Notes: generated from the letters alone by a model not told the origin. 64,000 bases of DNA from Cornus controversa (GCA_026545225.1 CM048845.1:85091033-85155032); one strand, 5' to 3'. Numbered from the stretch's first letter, positions 27,001 through 35,770 are shown. Translations and numbers: made by a program.

Positions 27001-30000
27001 AGTATTGAATAGTAAATCCTTTCATAATTCAGACCACATCTACGGTTCTACCCTCTCTCTCTCTGTGTAATTTTCTTTCTCCTTTTTATCTTAGCAGCAA
27101 CTTGTATTTACATTTTACTCAAGACCCATATGTTTTGACTTTGTTTGTCTGAAGAACTGGAGAAGAGATTGCCAAAGAAGAAGAGCAAAGGAAGAATCTG
27201 TTGTTTTAGAAATTCACATGCAACAACTAGCTTTGGTGGTTCTTTTTTTCTCTTTCCTTTATTGCTCAAATTTCACAGCCGAACCAGCTGACTCTCGAAG
27301 AGAGCGGCCGGTTCAAGTCCTTAACGGTCGTTACAGTCAGAGGATCAGCCGGTTCCATGAGAACCGGCCGATTCTAATGTTCTTTCGAGACTCACCGGTG
27401 TATTAGTGAGTCTCAGTATCAAGAGGCTGGTTCACAGTTACGAACCAGCCAGTTCGCCAAACCATGATCTGTCTAGGGAAGATTGGATGTCATTATTGGT
27501 TGTCTTATAAAAGGACCAGCTCTTTCTCTGCTGTAACAAGTTCTTCATCAATACTATATTAGTATTTTATCAGAATATTAACTTTTCTCAGACTTTTCTG
27601 AAATTTTCCTTTAGAAATCTAGGCTCCTACAGTGTTTGGAGTAATTCTAGTCTTAAGTGTTTTTTTTATTATTATTATTTCTGTTTGCTGCAGAAGTATA
27701 CGCGACATGTATCACAACTGAGGCAGGCTTTTTCTTAGAATTGGCAAAAGTTTTCTCAACTAATAGGTAATTTGGTTGGGTTATCACCTCCTAACCTCGA
27801 CAGGCTTCGGCAAACATCTTTAGCACTTAGGGTTGGGCTAAGGTAGGACAAAAATATCGACCTGACATCATAGGCTGGTGATGCATCCTGAAATATGCCC
27901 TTCAGTCCTGGTGGATTCTAGCAAAACAGTTATATTTGGAGGCATCTTGGACTTGGGACTCACAAACAACTGATGTGGAGATTATCTTCTAGTGGCCATA
28001 GTTAACGTAGTGGTCTAGTAGTCTTAAATAAATTGTGTATTTTTTAACCTTGAATGATTTTGACTTTTGAGTTTTAAGAAGGGAATTTGAGTCCTAACAT
28101 GCCTCCTGTAATAGGGAGGAAGAGTTGAAAAATAGTTTCCAATTGTTTAAGCCTATTAATAGTGTGTAAAATATGGGTTGAGATGGAAAAGATGATAGCA
28201 TGTGGTTTAATTGAGGTTATGGACTTGTATAGAGCAGAGTAGCGAAATAGGATTCATGTAGCCAATGCCAAAGTAGTTAGGAAAATGGTCTTTTTGAGTT
28301 ATCTATCTCCTATATTTGAAAGGCACAGAAGGTATGTTATTGCTCTCTTTCCATTCACCAGCTTCTTGGATTTCTTCTGTGGATTCTCGGCTTTGCAGAT
28401 ACATTATGCCCTCCCTCTTCTGTCTCTATCTTCCTCTCAATATTTTTTTCTTTTATATATTCTGTCTCTTGTTTATCATAGTTTAAAAAATTTAATGCAT
28501 CTAGCACATGTTCAGATAAGTAATTGTGAGAAGTAGATTACATTAGGGGACAAAACAGATGATTACTTCCGAACAAATCCATGCTTATTTGATGTTACCA
28601 CTACCGCCCTTGTTCACATTCAAAGGCAAACTAATTGTCAAATAAGCTCTGCATGTATATTTTCTTTGGTTTAGAAGCAACTCAAATATGAACATACCAA
28701 ACTTCAGGAAATTTCTTTTTCCATCTAGCAATTTTATCTTTTGTAAAGATGCTTAGTTCGACAGTTCCATCTGCAGTGCATTTTGCATAAGTGTTTCCAC
28801 TAAATTGTTCGAAAACTCTAGCGGAAAATGGGTTAAATTTTGTAAATTTCTTCTTTTTTAACGATTTGCATTTTTTGCATTTGTTCAAGTTGTTCTTCAG
28901 TGAAAGAAACTTCTTCACTTATAACATCACCAAGTCTTATGGTGTTGTCTTCCGTTGTAGAAATGTTCATCATGAAGACAAGTTCTTCATCTGAAGATTC
29001 ATCTTCACTTGAGACTTCATATAAGATATCATCTTTATCAGATATCTCATAGCCAAAAATGATTTCAAGGTTTTAGATAATCGATTCAAAAACCCTGTTA
29101 AAGCATTAATTGGAGGAATGCAATCCAACTTAGTTCATAAAGTAGTTTGGTTTAATATTAAACCTGATTACTTTGTATCAATAAATGATCCAACAATAGA
29201 AAAAGCTATAAGGATCAAGATTCAATGTCTGAAAACTACAGGCTGTCAGCCCTTCTCTAGAGCTAGCTCTTTGTTGGTCCATCTGCTAAGAAGAACATTT
29301 CAATCTTTAAAATCTTCCCCTCAACAGCAAGTTTCATTTAAGTATAATGCTGAAAACAGTTCTTCTGTAGCCAAACACAAATGGCTAAGACTCATGTTTT
29401 ATTGAGTCAATTTAGTTTGTGGAGAAGTTGGCCTTACACATTGATCTAACTGATAAGAATGGCCTTTCCTCACTGCATGTAGGAAATAGGAACAATGTTC
29501 TTTTAATTCCAATATTTGGCAAATAAGTTATATGTCCATGTTATTGTGTTTCTCTTATACTATATACCCAAACTTAATTTTATTTATGTATAGGCTCTGG
29601 CTGCTATCCCATCTATTGATAGTGAATCTGTACAATTGAGGTTAGATCGTGTCCGGACTTACTATGAATTGCTGAACATGCCATTTGAGGTAAGTCATTT
29701 GAGTTCATACGTTTCAACCATTTTATTACTTTGTGTGGCCATCAGAGATGACTATTCTACTACTGTTTGCAGGCCTTGCTTGCCTTCATTGCGGAGCACG
29801 AGAACTTGTTCACGGCTGCAGAGTGAGTTCTTACAGGCCTACAGCAATATAGTTATATATTTTTAATAAAGAATAAGTTGTACATATCTATCCTACGTTA
29901 AAAGGCAAGACACTCCCTACTTTTGGGGGATGGTTGGTATATCATCTTTTTGTTATTCCTCATAATACCCATATCACTATTTTCTAATAAGAAAGACGAA

Positions 30001-30283
30001 ATATTCAACTGGTAATTTTAAGTAATTCAAAATCTGCAAGATCATTAACCACTTGTTAACTACCTTCAACTTATTTTTTTAAAATCCCAATGCTCCCATC
30101 GTCTTTCTACTATCTCTCTTATCTCTCTGTATGGGTTATTGTCAAGCACATGAGCACACTGCTTTTAGTTGTTGACGAGAGATTCTCTCTTTCAGGTACT
30201 CTAATCTTCTAAAGATTCAGGTCCCCGGTAGGGAGATTCCAGCTGATGCCCAGGATCGAGTGGCAGAGATTTTATCCCATTAA
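1..30283 (+). CDS. SEC8: Exocyst complex subunit SEC8, C-terminal half (5' part outside window)
   Basis: SEC8 (EXOC4) is a subunit of the octameric exocyst, which tethers secretory vesicles to the plasma membrane. Sixteen exons join in frame: 1-71, 2595-2665, 3640-3770, 3863-3912, 9677-9777, 10902-11014, 11327-11434, 16787-16984, 17135-17220, 19638-19824, 19939-20016, 21032-21133, 21302-21376, 29594-29689, 29773-29822, 30196-30283 (TAA). They total 1605 nt, or 534 residues plus stop, about the C-terminal half of a plant SEC8 of about 1050 residues. Diagnostic stretches are [20 protein letters not shown] (exon 3), [20 protein letters not shown] (exon 5), [13 protein letters not shown] (exon 7), [19 protein letters not shown] (exon 8), [20 protein letters not shown] (exon 10) and the C-terminus AEILSH. 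Introns after exons 1, 5 and 9 require GC donors; the others are GT-AG. Transposon insertions stretch the gene to more than 30 kb. I am very sure of the identity; single splice sites rest on frame and family conservation. Confidence 0.96.
72..2594 (+). other. SEC8: SEC8 intron 1 of window, GC-AG type
   Basis: The exon ends AAG AG and the intron opens GCAAGTAACT, the standard GC-donor context AG|GCAAGT. The acceptor is TTTCAG at 2589-2594. Only this junction completes an arginine codon (AG+G) and leads into DGSEDGLTF in frame. The nearby GT at 76-77 would shift the frame. The intron also holds a probable SINE near 2040-2180; the remainder is AT-rich with nothing else recognised. Confidence 0.85.
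2038..2180 (+). mobile_element. Probable tRNA-derived SINE
   Basis: An A-box-like TTGACTCAAGTGGA is followed about 50 bp later by a B-box-like GGATTAAGTCC. A GT-rich stretch and a T-run (2166-2172) follow. This is the layout of plant tRNA-derived SINEs. No target duplication was confirmed. Confidence 0.5.
4850..7560 (+). mobile_element. RTE-like LINE remnant, reverse transcriptase, split by a hAT-like element
   Basis: Reverse-transcriptase pieces run along the plus strand with frameshifts and stops. [13 protein letters not shown] and [14 protein letters not shown] lie at about 4980-5130. Domain remains resume after 6614. The catalytic FADD box reads FADV at about 6766-6777, so an aspartate is lost. 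A C-terminal piece with [20 protein letters not shown] lies at 7310-7380. The 3' end shows CCGACCCTATCC and a GATGATGATGATGG tail, typical of plant RTE-type LINEs. The 5' end is truncated or unrecognisable. Positions 5202-6613 are a later insertion. The element lies in sense orientation in SEC8 intron 4 and is dead. Confidence 0.82.
5202..6613. mobile_element. Non-autonomous hAT-like element inside the LINE, 8-bp target duplication
   Basis: Perfect 8-bp flanking copies of GATTAGAG lie at 5194-5201 and 6614-6621. The left end reads CAAGGTTGTCAGAATCG; the right end, reverse-complemented, reads CATGGTTATTAAAATTGCG, giving imperfect terminal inverted repeats. Removing the 1412 bp rejoins the LINE sequence. 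Subterminal regions are rich in GTAGAATCG palindromes. Inside is a unit of about 105-115 bp repeated about three times (5550-5850) and a 64-bp repeat around CTCGCCGGAGGTGATGGA (6040 and 6104). No transposase is visible. Confidence 0.85.
7561..9676 (+). other. Rest of SEC8 intron 4, no gene recognised
   Basis: AT-rich intron sequence with a short TC microsatellite near 8158-8170. Overlapping small ORFs on both strands near 8764-9037 show no recognisable protein pattern. The intron ends at CACAG (9672-9676). Confidence 0.6.
9778..10901 (+). other. SEC8: SEC8 intron 5 of window, GC-AG type
   Basis: Exon 5 ends ATA TCA A and the intron begins GCAAGTTCTT. The acceptor is TTATAG at 10896-10901. 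A+GT restores serine and gives QQAISSPAAFRPR, the order expected in plant SEC8. Using the GT at 9782-9783 puts the next exon out of frame. The intron contains the TRIM at 10194-10613. Confidence 0.82.
10194..10613 (+). mobile_element. TRIM (miniature LTR retrotransposon), complete
   Basis: Two direct repeats act as LTRs: 10194-10322 and 10478-10613, sharing TTCTTGTCCCACATTGGATA and CTTATAAGGGCG. The second runs TG...CA. Just inside the left LTR, TGATATCAGAGC (10325-10336) is a one-mismatch match to the initiator-Met tRNA primer site TGGTATCAGAGC. GTGGGGAGAA before 10478 is the polypurine tract. Perfect 5-bp target duplications ATAGA flank it at 10189-10193 and 10614-10618. There is no coding capacity. 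It lies in sense orientation in SEC8 intron 5. Confidence 0.9.
11636..11830 (-). mobile_element. Possible L1-type LINE 3'-end fragment
   Basis: TCTTGGCAAGTTAGAATTT followed by GGGGCATATCCCAAGACAG resembles the reverse complement of a plant L1 3' end, as does the start of the element at 12391. A shorter scrap with AGCGCTCAAATGAAC sits near 11212-11255. Sequence to about 12380 in this intron is AT-rich and otherwise unassigned. Confidence 0.35.
12391..13455 (-). mobile_element. 5'-truncated L1-type LINE, zinc-binding RT C-terminal region
   Basis: A T-run at 12391-12404 is the poly(A) tail of a minus-strand element. Reading the minus strand, 13420-13200 encodes [12 protein letters not shown] and [13 protein letters not shown], and 12850-12627 encodes [17 protein letters not shown]. 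Both are typical of the region after the RT domain in plant L1 elements (zf-RVT). Frames are broken. It lies antisense to SEC8 in intron 7. Confidence 0.8.
13456..14850 (+). other. SEC8 intron 7 sequence without a recognised element
   Basis: Unique-looking AT-rich intron sequence between the L1 fragment and the TIR element. Short ORFs (for example 13559-13759 and 14573-14797) have no recognisable family signature. Confidence 0.5.
14851..16093. mobile_element. TIR element with CCACCA-rich core, copy 1
   Basis: The left end reads GCGTTTGGTACATAGGAATG and the right end, reverse-complemented, GTGTTTGGTACGCGGGAATG. Both are followed by subterminal arrays of GGAATG/CATTCC. The middle (15050-15905) is a CCACCA/CCTCCA-rich tandem block. 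A second member with the same architecture, core inverted, is at 54243-54944. There is no transposase and I could not settle a target duplication. It lies in SEC8 intron 7. Confidence 0.75.
15050..15905 (+). repeat. CCACCA/CCTCCA minisatellite core of the TIR element
   Basis: Degenerate tandem units built on CACATCGCCACC, TTCCTCCACC and ACCACC trinucleotides extend about 850 bp. All frames stay open because the basic period is three, giving spurious His/Pro/Thr-rich ORFs on the plus strand and Gly/Trp-rich ones on the minus strand. The minus strand is made of GGTGG runs that could fold into G-quadruplexes. Confidence 0.85.
16445..16565 (+). mobile_element. Probable tRNA-derived SINE
   Basis: An A-box-like CAGCTTAAGTGGTACC and a B-box-like GTGTTCAATTCCC about 45 bp apart are followed by GTGGGTGTGTAATTGTGTC and a TA-rich end. 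This matches the same class as the element at 2038. It lies in SEC8 intron 7, close to the exon 8 acceptor. Confidence 0.5.
17221..19637 (+). other. SEC8: SEC8 intron 9 of window, GC-AG type
   Basis: Exon 9 ends GAA AG and the intron begins GCAAGTTGTC. The acceptor is AAACAG at 19632-19637. AG+G restores arginine and gives [14 protein letters not shown]. The GT at 17225-17226 breaks the frame. The intron carries copia-like LTR sequence at about 17937-18870; no other gene is seen in it. Confidence 0.84.
17937..18870. mobile_element. Copia-like LTR sequence (possible solo LTR)
   Basis: The block opens with GAACCAGAGAAGG, a G-run and TGTTGAATAAG, and contains TACGTGGAAAACCAAG. The same signature (G-run plus GTGAATAGG, then TACGTGGAAACCCAAG) marks the copia-like block at 35838. 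No coding sequence and no confirmed ends. Calling it a solo LTR is inference. Confidence 0.4.
22967..23213 (-). mobile_element. Very small TRIM-like element inside the LTR retrotransposon
   Basis: Direct repeats of about 88 bp (22967-23054 and 23127-23213) share AAAACCGGCTT, AAAGGTACCCAGGCGATG and GGGACTATGCTAACA. On the minus strand each runs TGTTAGCATAGTCCCACATC...CA. CTGAGGGGGAG sits just before the minus-strand 3' copy (plus 23055-23065) as a polypurine tract. The internal part is only about 72 bp. I found no standard Met-tRNA primer site and no clean target duplication. Confidence 0.65.
24343..27466. mobile_element. hAT-like non-autonomous element in the 3' LTR
   Basis: It starts CATGGTTCG and ends, reverse-complemented, CATGGTTTGG. 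It is flanked by near-identical 8-bp copies GTTTGTCT (24335-24342) and ATCTGTCT (27467-27474). The LTR sequence continues across the gap when it is removed. Its own sequence is about 1.04 kb; the remainder is the copia insertion at 24611-26691. The right subterminal part carries repeated GCCGGTTC/GAACCGGC motifs. No transposase is seen. Confidence 0.78.
24611..26691 (-). mobile_element. Internally deleted Ty1/copia element, both LTRs and target duplication intact
   Basis: LTRs at 24611-25202 and 26096-26691 are nearly identical. Perfect target duplications CTTAC lie at 24606-24610 and 26692-26696. On the minus strand the primer site TGGTATCAGAGC (plus 26081-26092) sits three bases from the 5' LTR, and CCAAAGGGGAGATT (plus 25203-25216) is the polypurine tract. 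The 0.9-kb interior reads on the minus strand as a copia gag start ([20 protein letters not shown] near 25990-25930) and then pre-integrase-like sequence with [17 protein letters not shown] near 25700-25650. Most of gag-pol is deleted. It is the youngest layer of the nest. Confidence 0.9.
28682..29240. pseudogene. Endogenous caulimovirid fragment, movement-protein-like, inverted junction
   Basis: On the minus strand, 29056-28682 reads as an acidic stretch ([10 protein letters not shown]) and, after a frame break, [16 protein letters not shown] and EVWYVHI, patterns I associate with the front half of caulimovirid 30K-type movement proteins. On the plus strand, starting near 29061, a broken frame contains [15 protein letters not shown] and [13 protein letters not shown], matching the later D-R and NDP blocks of the same family. 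The two halves therefore meet in opposite orientations at about 29057. Stops and frameshifts are present. A few bases to each side are unassigned. It lies in SEC8 intron 13. The assignment rests on remembered motif patterns only. Confidence 0.5.
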
Positions 30284-31389
30284 CTTTCTCAATTTGGACA
30301 TTGATCGAATCTCATGGAGCAGAGATGTGGAGACCCTTCATTTCACTACTAGCGTGTGTACGAGAACATGAATATTCTTGTTTATAGTGGTTGCTTGGAC
30401 TGGATGGAGGAGCTATTTCCTTTGAAGTCAGTACCGTACCTGTGCCACCTGGTTTTCGTTAATTTTTGACCGTATTGTTACTGTTACGAGGGTGATACTG
30501 TTGTGTTTGTTATTATAATTTTATTCACACGTAGTATCAGTTTTGTGGGTTTAGTTTTTGTAAAATCTTTGGGGGCTTCTGTTTAATGTTGGTGGGAACA
30601 AATGGCTAGTGCATTGTATTTCTTGTGATGGTTGTTTTACATGTAATATTCATGTTAATAATAGAAAAAAAAATCTTAAATAATTTTGACCAACATTAGA
30701 GAGAGTTATGTTAGGAAGAGCTTCTATGAAATTGAGACCAACACAAGTGCGTTGCTGAGCTTTTACAAGGAGCTTTCTTTGACAGGCAGAAGCATACTAT
30801 TGCTTTTCTTTTCTTTCTTTCTTTCTTTCTTTCCTTTTTTTTTTTTTTTTTGTCTTTTTCAATCTGCAAATGAACTAGGTACACAAATTAAGAAAGACTT
30901 TGTAAACCTTCTCATCAATTGAATTGACTTTTCAATGTTTAGATACAATTTTGTTACACCCTATAGCAAAGAAATAAAAAAGCATACTTTTATAAGTGAC
31001 AAGGAAAAATGGAAATATTTCCACTGAGATAAAGTTTGGCATTTGAAGAGCTTACACCGGTGTTTCCACTTCTTTGTAAGAGATTACCATTTTCTGGGTC
31101 AAGTTGGTATTCAAATTGTCCATATAACCATTTCTCCATAGAGCCTTGAACCATGATTTTTTGGGCGTTGTCACAATTTTGCCTCCAATTGAATGGTTTT
31201 GTCAGACCACCACTGCCCCAGCTAGCTTTCTTTGCCCTGAGCAACAAGCAAATAATAATCCTGCACAATTCAATACTGTGAGCGCAGCAAGTTACGTGTA
31301 CAGAATAGTGTAAATTGTTGCATACAAACTGATACGGAAGATTTGACTCTCTCACGATACTTGAGCAGCGCTCCACTTGAAAAGGCAAT
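30284..31389 (+). other. SEC8 3' UTR and downstream sequence, no further gene
   Basis: After the TAA the sequence is AT-rich, with a possible polyadenylation region near 30650-30670 (GTTAATAATAG and an A-run). A TTTC microsatellite and T-run follow at 30808-30850. The minus-strand ORF at 30990-31388 has no recognisable domain. Confidence 0.5.
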
Positions 31390-32350
31390 TGCCTCCCACC
31401 TGAAAGTGAAGTCCTAAACCCGCCAAAGGTAATAACTTGCTAGAGAAGGCTACAGTTAACTGCAATTGCCATGCACCCGAAAGGGTTAATTGCTAAAGGT
31501 AATAACTTGCCCGAGAAGGCTACGGTTAAGTGCAATTGCCACGCACCCGAAAGGTTAATTCCTAAATTCGTTAAAGGTAATAACTTGCAAGAGAAGACTA
31601 GGGTTACTTATCCTACAATGACACTACTACTAACACTCCTATAAAAGGAGAGTCAGGCCACAACTAAACACATAATTACTCTTTGTTATATCATATCCAA
31701 CACTGACTTGATAGTCAGAGTGTACCTGGCCGGCACGCCGCCAATCCGAGTCCAAATTTTTTGTTTTGTAGAAAAACTATGTCAGTCGGGATCGTGTGAA
31801 TTTTTGCACTGTCGTGCTATATGTGGTGCTATATGTGGGAAACGATTTGTTTCTTGAAGAAATTATCACTCCGATGCGATCCGGTTTGGACATAGCCAAA
31901 AATATCATCGCTACGTGTTTTTGGTTTGGGGGCATCTATGTCTCCGTAGGTTCCCCACCACTAAAGAACCCACATGAGGGGTTCCATGCAAAGATCAACT
32001 CTCCACCATCTTCAGCAGCACATCGATCCATGTCAAAACCGATCAGACTTTGATCAGATCGACTAAAAGTTTGATAAGACCATGAGCATCTGCTGCATAG
32101 GTTTGTGGTCAGAATCAATAGGAGTGGCACAAACCCCGCTGGAGTAGATCCACATTTTCCAACTGATTAGTGAGACCAGAGTCATAACAACGAATTCGTC
32201 GATGGTACCAAAGTGGCCAATTGCATAATACCAAGGTGGCCCACCTTACTTGTTCGACGGCTTCCCTAGCCAACCTGTCTGATGGCCCCACTGACATTGC
32301 TAACATGTCTGACGATCCCGCTGGTGCTAACCAACCTGTCCGACAGCCTC
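31390..32350 (+). mobile_element. Ty3/gypsy-like LTR remnant with promoter-like sequence
   Basis: Three diverged repeats of GGTAATAACTTGC with GCACCCGAAAGG lie at about 31425-31590. CTATAAAAGGAG (31640) looks like an LTR TATA box. ACTGACTTGATAGTCAGAG followed by CTGGCCGGCACGCCGCC (31700-31745) resembles the U5 end of plant gypsy LTRs. Sequence to 32350 is decayed, with no clear gag. It directly adjoins the minisatellite array. Confidence 0.5.
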
Positions 32351-32379
32351 CCTAGACAACATCACTGGGCAAACTGTAT

Positions 32380-35300
32380 GTGAGTGGAGTTGAAAAACGG
32401 GTTTGCAAAGAGTTGAAAAACACGAATTTCAGATAGAGTTTAAAAAATATGAGTTTGCAAAAAGAGTTAAAAACACAACTTTGAGATGGAGTTGAAAAAA
32501 TATGAATTTGCAAAAATAAAATAAAAAAAAAAAGTATGAGATTGTTGGGAGTGAAGTGGAAAAACACGAATTTGCGAGTGGAGTTGAAAAACACGATTTT
32601 GAGAGTTTAAAAAAAATGAGTTTATGAAAAGAGTTAAAATCACGGTGGGAGTTGAAAAATACGACTTTGAGATGGAGTTGAAAAAAATATAGATTTGCTA
32701 AAAAAGGGTTTGAGATGGAGCTAAAAAACACGATGGGAGTAGAAAAACATGAGTTTGAGTTGAGAGTTCAAAAACATGTGTTTGAGAGGGGAGTTTAAAA
32801 AAACAAGTTTGCGAGAGAAAAAGAAAAAAAAAACGAGTTTGCGAGTGGAGTGGAAAAACACGAATTTGCAAGTGGAGTTGGAAAAACAAGTTTGTGAGTG
32901 GAGTTGAAAAACACAAGTTAGAAAATTTAGATGGAAAAAAATGAGTTTGCGAAGGGGGTTGAGAAATAACAAGTTTGCGAGGAGAATTGAAAAATAATAA
33001 GTTTGAGAGGGGAGTTGAAAACACGAGTTTGCCAGTGTAGTTGAAAAAAAAAAATGACTGCGAGGGGAGTTGGAAAAAAAATGAGTTTGCAAAGGGGGTT
33101 GAAAAAAAGTATAGTTTGAAAAGTGAGTTAATAAATATAAATTTGCGAGAAGAGTTGAAAAATAAAATGTTTGAGAAGGGAATTGAAAAGCACGAGTTTG
33201 AGAGTAGATTTGTAAAATACAAGTTTGAGATAGATTTGAAAAAATATGAATTTGCTAGGAGAGTTTAAAAAAATTAGTTTGAGAGGAGAATTGACAAGGC
33301 ACGAATTTGCGAGTGGAGTTGAAAAAACGAGTTTATAAGTGGAGTTAAAAAAACACGAGTATGAGAATTCGGTTGGAAAAAAAAGGAGGTTGTGAAGAGA
33401 GTTGAAAAATAACAAGTTTACTAGGGTAGTAGAAAAATAATAAGTTTGAGAGAGGAGTTGAAAATCACGAGTTAGAGAAGGGAATTTAAAAAACACGAGT
33501 TTGAGAATGCAGTTGGAAAAAAACAAAATTGTGAAGAGAGTTGAAAAATAACAAGTTCGCGAGGTAGTAGGAAAGTAATAAGTTTGAGAGAGGAGTTGAA
33601 AATCACGAGTTAGAGAGGGGAGTTGGAAAACAAGAGTTTAGAAAGCAATTAAAGAAAATGAGATTGCGAGTGGTTTGAAAAAAAAAGTTTTTGAGGGGAG
33701 TTGAAAAGCACAGGAGTTTGCTATATAAGTTGAAAAAAATGATAGCTTGCGAGAATTGATAAAACAAAGAGTTTGCGAGAAGAGTTAAAAAAAAAAAAAA
33801 GAGTCTGAGATGATAGTTGAAAAACAAGAGGTTCAGAAGAGGGTTGAAAAAAAAACAAATTTGCAAGGGGAGTTTAAAAACAACAAGTTTGTGAGAGAAG
33901 TTAAAAACACAAGTTTGAAGGGATGTTGAAAAACACGAGTTTGAGATAATTTTTAAATAATGAGTTTGCGAAGAAAAAAAGAGTTTAAGATGGACTTGAA
34001 ACATACAATGGGAGTAGAAAAACATGAGTCTAAGTGAAGAGTTCAAAAACACGTGTTTGAGAGATGAGTTTAAAAAAGCGAGTTTACGAGGGGAGTAGAA
34101 TAAATATGAGTATGCGGGGGGAGTGGAAAAACATGAAATTGCGAGTGAAGTTGGAAAAAAAAAAGTTTGTGAGGGGACATAAAAAAAAAAAAAAAAAAAG
34201 AGTTTGCAAGGGAAGTTGAAAATAACTTGTTTGCGAGGGGAGTTTAAAAACATGAAATTGGGATAGAGTTGTAAAACAGGAGGTTGAGAGGAGAGAAAAA
34301 AAAAACGAATTTGCAAGGGGAGTTGAAAAATAACAAGTTTGTGAGGTGAGTTAGAAGAAGAAAAAAAAAACGAAGTTTGAAGGGGTATTGAGAAACACGA
34401 GTTTGAGATAGAGTTAAAAAAATATGTATTTGAGAGATGAGTTGAACAATGAACTTGAGAAAGGAGATGAAAAACGAGGGAAGTTGAAAAAAAAAAAGGC
34501 GAGTTTGCGAAGTGAATTGAAAAACACGAGTTTAAGATAAAGTTGAAAAAACATAGTTTCCAATAAGAGTTTAAAGACTAACACAACTTTGAGAAGGTAG
34601 TTTAAAAAAATAAGTTTTCGATGGGAGTTGAAAAATAACAAGTTTGCGAGGAGAGTTGAAAAACAATAAGTTTGAACAATGAGTTTGACATAGAGTTTAA
34701 AAAATACTAGTTTGCGAAAAGAGTTAAAAATGCGGTGGGAGTTGAAAAACACAAGTTTGAGATGGACTTGCAAAATATGAATTTGAAAAAAAAAAAAAAA
34801 AAAAAAGAGGATGGGAGTAGAAAAATATGATTTTGAGTGGAGAGTTCAAAAACACGTGTTTGAGAAAAGAGTTTAGAAAACGAGTTCGCTATGGGAGTAG
34901 AAAAAGAACAAGTTTGCGAGGGGAGTGAAAAAATACGAATTTGTGAGTGAAGTTGGAAACAACGAGTTTGCGAGTAGAGTTGAAAAACACGAGTTGAGAA
35001 TGTAGTTGAAAAATAACAAGTTTGCAAGAAGAGTTGAAAAATAACAAGTTTGAGAGATGAGTTGAAAAACACGAGTTTGCGAGTGGAGTTGGAAAAAAAA
35101 TAGTTTATGAAGACACTATAAAAAATGAGTTTGAAATAAAGTTGAAAAAAAATAAGTTTACGAGGGGAGTTTAAAAATACGAGTTTGAGAGGAGGTAGAA
35201 AAACACGAGTTTGCGAGGAGAGTTGAAAAATAAAAAGTTTGAGTGCGGAGTTGAAAAACACAAGTTTGAAATAGAGATGAAAAAATATGAATTCACTAGG

Positions 35301-35770
35301 GGAGTCTAAAAATAATGAGTTTGAGAGAAGAAATGAAAAAACACAAATTTGCGAGTAGAGTTGAAAAAATGAGTTTGCGAGTGAAGTTAAAAAACACAAT
35401 TTTGAGAATGCAGTTGAAAAAAATGAGCCTGCGAAGAGTATGTTTGCGAGAGTAGTAGGAAAATAGTAAGTTTGAGAGAAGAGTTGAAAACCACAAGTTA
35501 GAGAGGGGAGTTGAAAAACCAATCAGTTTGCAAGGAAGTCGAAAAAAATGAGTTTGTGAATATAGTTGAAAAAAAAACGAGTTTATGAGGGGAGATTAGA
35601 AAAAAGAATTTGAGAGGAGAGTTGAAAAACACTAGTTTGCAAGGGGAATAGAAAAATACGAAATTGCCAGTGAAGTTGAAAACAAAGAAGTTTGCAAGAG
35701 GAGATAAAAAAAATAAAAAATAATAATAATAAAGCGAGTTTGCGAGCGGAGTTGAAAATAACTTGTCAAA
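32380..35770 (+). repeat. 3.4-kb degenerate minisatellite, about 27-bp unit
   Basis: Roughly 120 tandem units follow the pattern GAGTTTGCGAGNGGAG then TTGAAAAACAC (27 nt), with many indels. Higher-order units are visible: a block of about 140 bp recurs near 33358 and 33502, with a related block near 35404. The plus strand is A/G/T-rich and very poor in C. Because 27 is a multiple of three, minus-strand frames stay open for 100-270 codons and read as Phe/Ser/Leu-rich repeats. These are not genes. Confidence 0.92.

Larger units (their letters stand above)
21963..27692 (+). mobile_element. Non-autonomous LTR retrotransposon, host of nested insertions
   Basis: The 5' LTR spans 21963-22527 (TGATGC...CTCCA). 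TGCTATCAGAG (22530-22540) resembles the Met-tRNA primer site. The polypurine tract AAGGAGGGACAGCT precedes the 3' LTR, which starts at 24171, is interrupted at 24343-27474, and ends CTGCA at 27692. Perfect target duplications GAAGT lie at 21958-21962 and 27693-27697. The 1.6-kb internal region has broken ORFs, one starting [20 protein letters not shown] near 22575 and an acidic one at 23260-23740. No RT, protease or integrase is seen. The 5' LTR carries a tandem duplication of about 195 bp (22087 and 22282) absent from the 3' LTR. It lies in SEC8 intron 13. Confidence 0.88.

Noticed and set aside
27694..27738. A coding SEC8 exon after CTGCAG
   Set aside because: The acceptor is made by an LTR end and its target duplication, the frame ends in TAG after 14 codons, and exon 13 joins exon 14 (EQ to ALAAIP) directly as in the family. 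It is listed only as a possible cryptic site.
32698..35522. Long minus-strand Phe/Ser/Leu-rich ORFs (up to 271 codons)
   Set aside because: They come from the 27-bp minisatellite, whose length is a multiple of three. The repeated residues follow the DNA unit, not a protein domain.
32380..35770. CRISPR-like look of regular short repeats
   Set aside because: Units are contiguous and degenerate, with no unique spacers, and the DNA is a plant nuclear genome.
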